Shown here: piece after piece, positions 63,628 to 64,000 of the stretch
How positions within the stretch are numbered: the first letter of the stretch is position 1
Layout of the letters: the number at the start of each line of letters is the position of its first letter
DNA from: Marsupella aquatica
Taxonomy: Eukaryota > Marchantiophyta
Length of the DNA: 64,000 bases
Assembly: GCA_973895155.1 (NCBI GenBank)
Contig: OZ316894.1
Coordinates: forward strand, 13,454,001 to 13,518,000
Direction of reading: 5' to 3'
The notes under the pieces: model-generated
The model's database searches: none
What the model saw: only the letters and a program-made list of their open reading frames with translations
What the model was told of the DNA's origin: nothing
Program-made: the position numbers and the translations under genes

Positions 63628-64000
63628 TTTTTCATAGTTTTTGGTGTATTTTTAGGGTGAGGGTGAGGGAGACCATTCATGGGTTTTGAATGAGGGAGGA
63701 AAGTGATATTGACCAATTTGCGGCAATTAAAATGGTATTACTGAAAAAGTACAAAGGTTACAAAATGGAAGGGTAAGAACCCTTAGGTAAAGTGCCATGT
63801 CCATGCATTCCGATCGCTATAGATGTGAACTCAATGTACTATAGGGTACATGTAAGTGCTCTAGCTACAACTTGTCTACATAGAGCTAGAAAGGAGTGTT
63901 CCTATCCCTCCTCGCCTTCTTCCCCTTGGCCTTCTCCTTGCCCTTGCGTGCTCTTGGGGGGGTGCAACCTGGACTTCCTCCTCCTCTTGGTCACCCTCCT
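63628..64000. other. Window end, no supported gene
   Basis: The last 130 bases are rich in CTT/CCTC on the plus strand, so the minus strand can be read as a Lys/Glu/Arg-rich peptide running off the edge. That is compatible with the 3' end of a gene but too short and low in complexity to call. Confidence 0.3.

Noticed and set aside
63870-64000. Lys/Glu/Arg-rich minus-strand reading at the window end
   Set aside because: Short, low-complexity and cut by the edge; it cannot be told from a simple CTT/CCTC repeat.

Overview
The window looks like a land-plant nuclear chromosome. Its only intact host gene is a four-exon gene for a plastid-type adenylate kinase at 57343-55342 (minus strand, short GT-AG introns). 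Nearly everything from 1 to about 53500 is retrotransposon sequence, mostly Ty3/gypsy elements nested in one another, with Ty1/copia pieces at 58-64 kb. I cannot name the species. Nothing prokaryotic, no CRISPR array, and no rRNA or tRNA gene was seen.

Four LTR-retrotransposon groups could be delimited and are named here for convenience. Family alpha has LTRs of about 4.7 kb. Element A (1-11966, minus, 3' LTR cut by the window edge) is young and almost intact. Element B (13053-41130, plus) is an old copy with many stop codons. B has been hit by four nested insertions: alpha-1 solo LTR (18015-22778), beta solo LTR (23997-28013), alpha-2 solo LTR (32727-40170), and gamma-1 solo LTR (34492-37251) inside alpha-2. 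Each has TG...CA-type ends and a 5-bp target duplication, and the uninterrupted sequence can be read from a paralogue in the same window. A second gamma solo LTR (47311-49779) splits the pol of an unrelated chromovirus-like element (52158-46520, minus). A deleted delta element (41248-44181) sits in a 79-bp tandem repeat.

The outstanding observation is that the giant LTRs are themselves coding. The alpha LTR carries a 1239-codon ORF that starts about 115 nt inside the LTR and is fully open in the 5' LTR of A. The beta LTR, a different family, carries a related ORF behind a TATA box. Both proteins share the same plan: N-terminal helical part, basic nuclear-localisation-like stretch, a central domain with an LPW...EFV...FGLPxG signature, a long coiled coil, and a basic or acidic tail. 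The alpha, beta and gamma LTRs also share a box of about 29 nt, made of CATTCCGRCGGCRGAAT followed by AAACATACCT, always 150-310 nt from the LTR 3' end. This suggests a group of plant gypsy elements that keep an accessory gene inside the LTR, comparable in layout to retroviruses with an ORF in U3.

From about 52160 to 64000 the sequence holds a gypsy integrase scrap, a LINE reverse-transcriptase scrap, the adenylate kinase gene with short tandem duplications around it, a copia LTR with its tRNA-Met primer site, a GC-rich foldback candidate, a copia gag scrap, and a complete but internally deleted copia element (61179-63627) with 196-bp LTRs.
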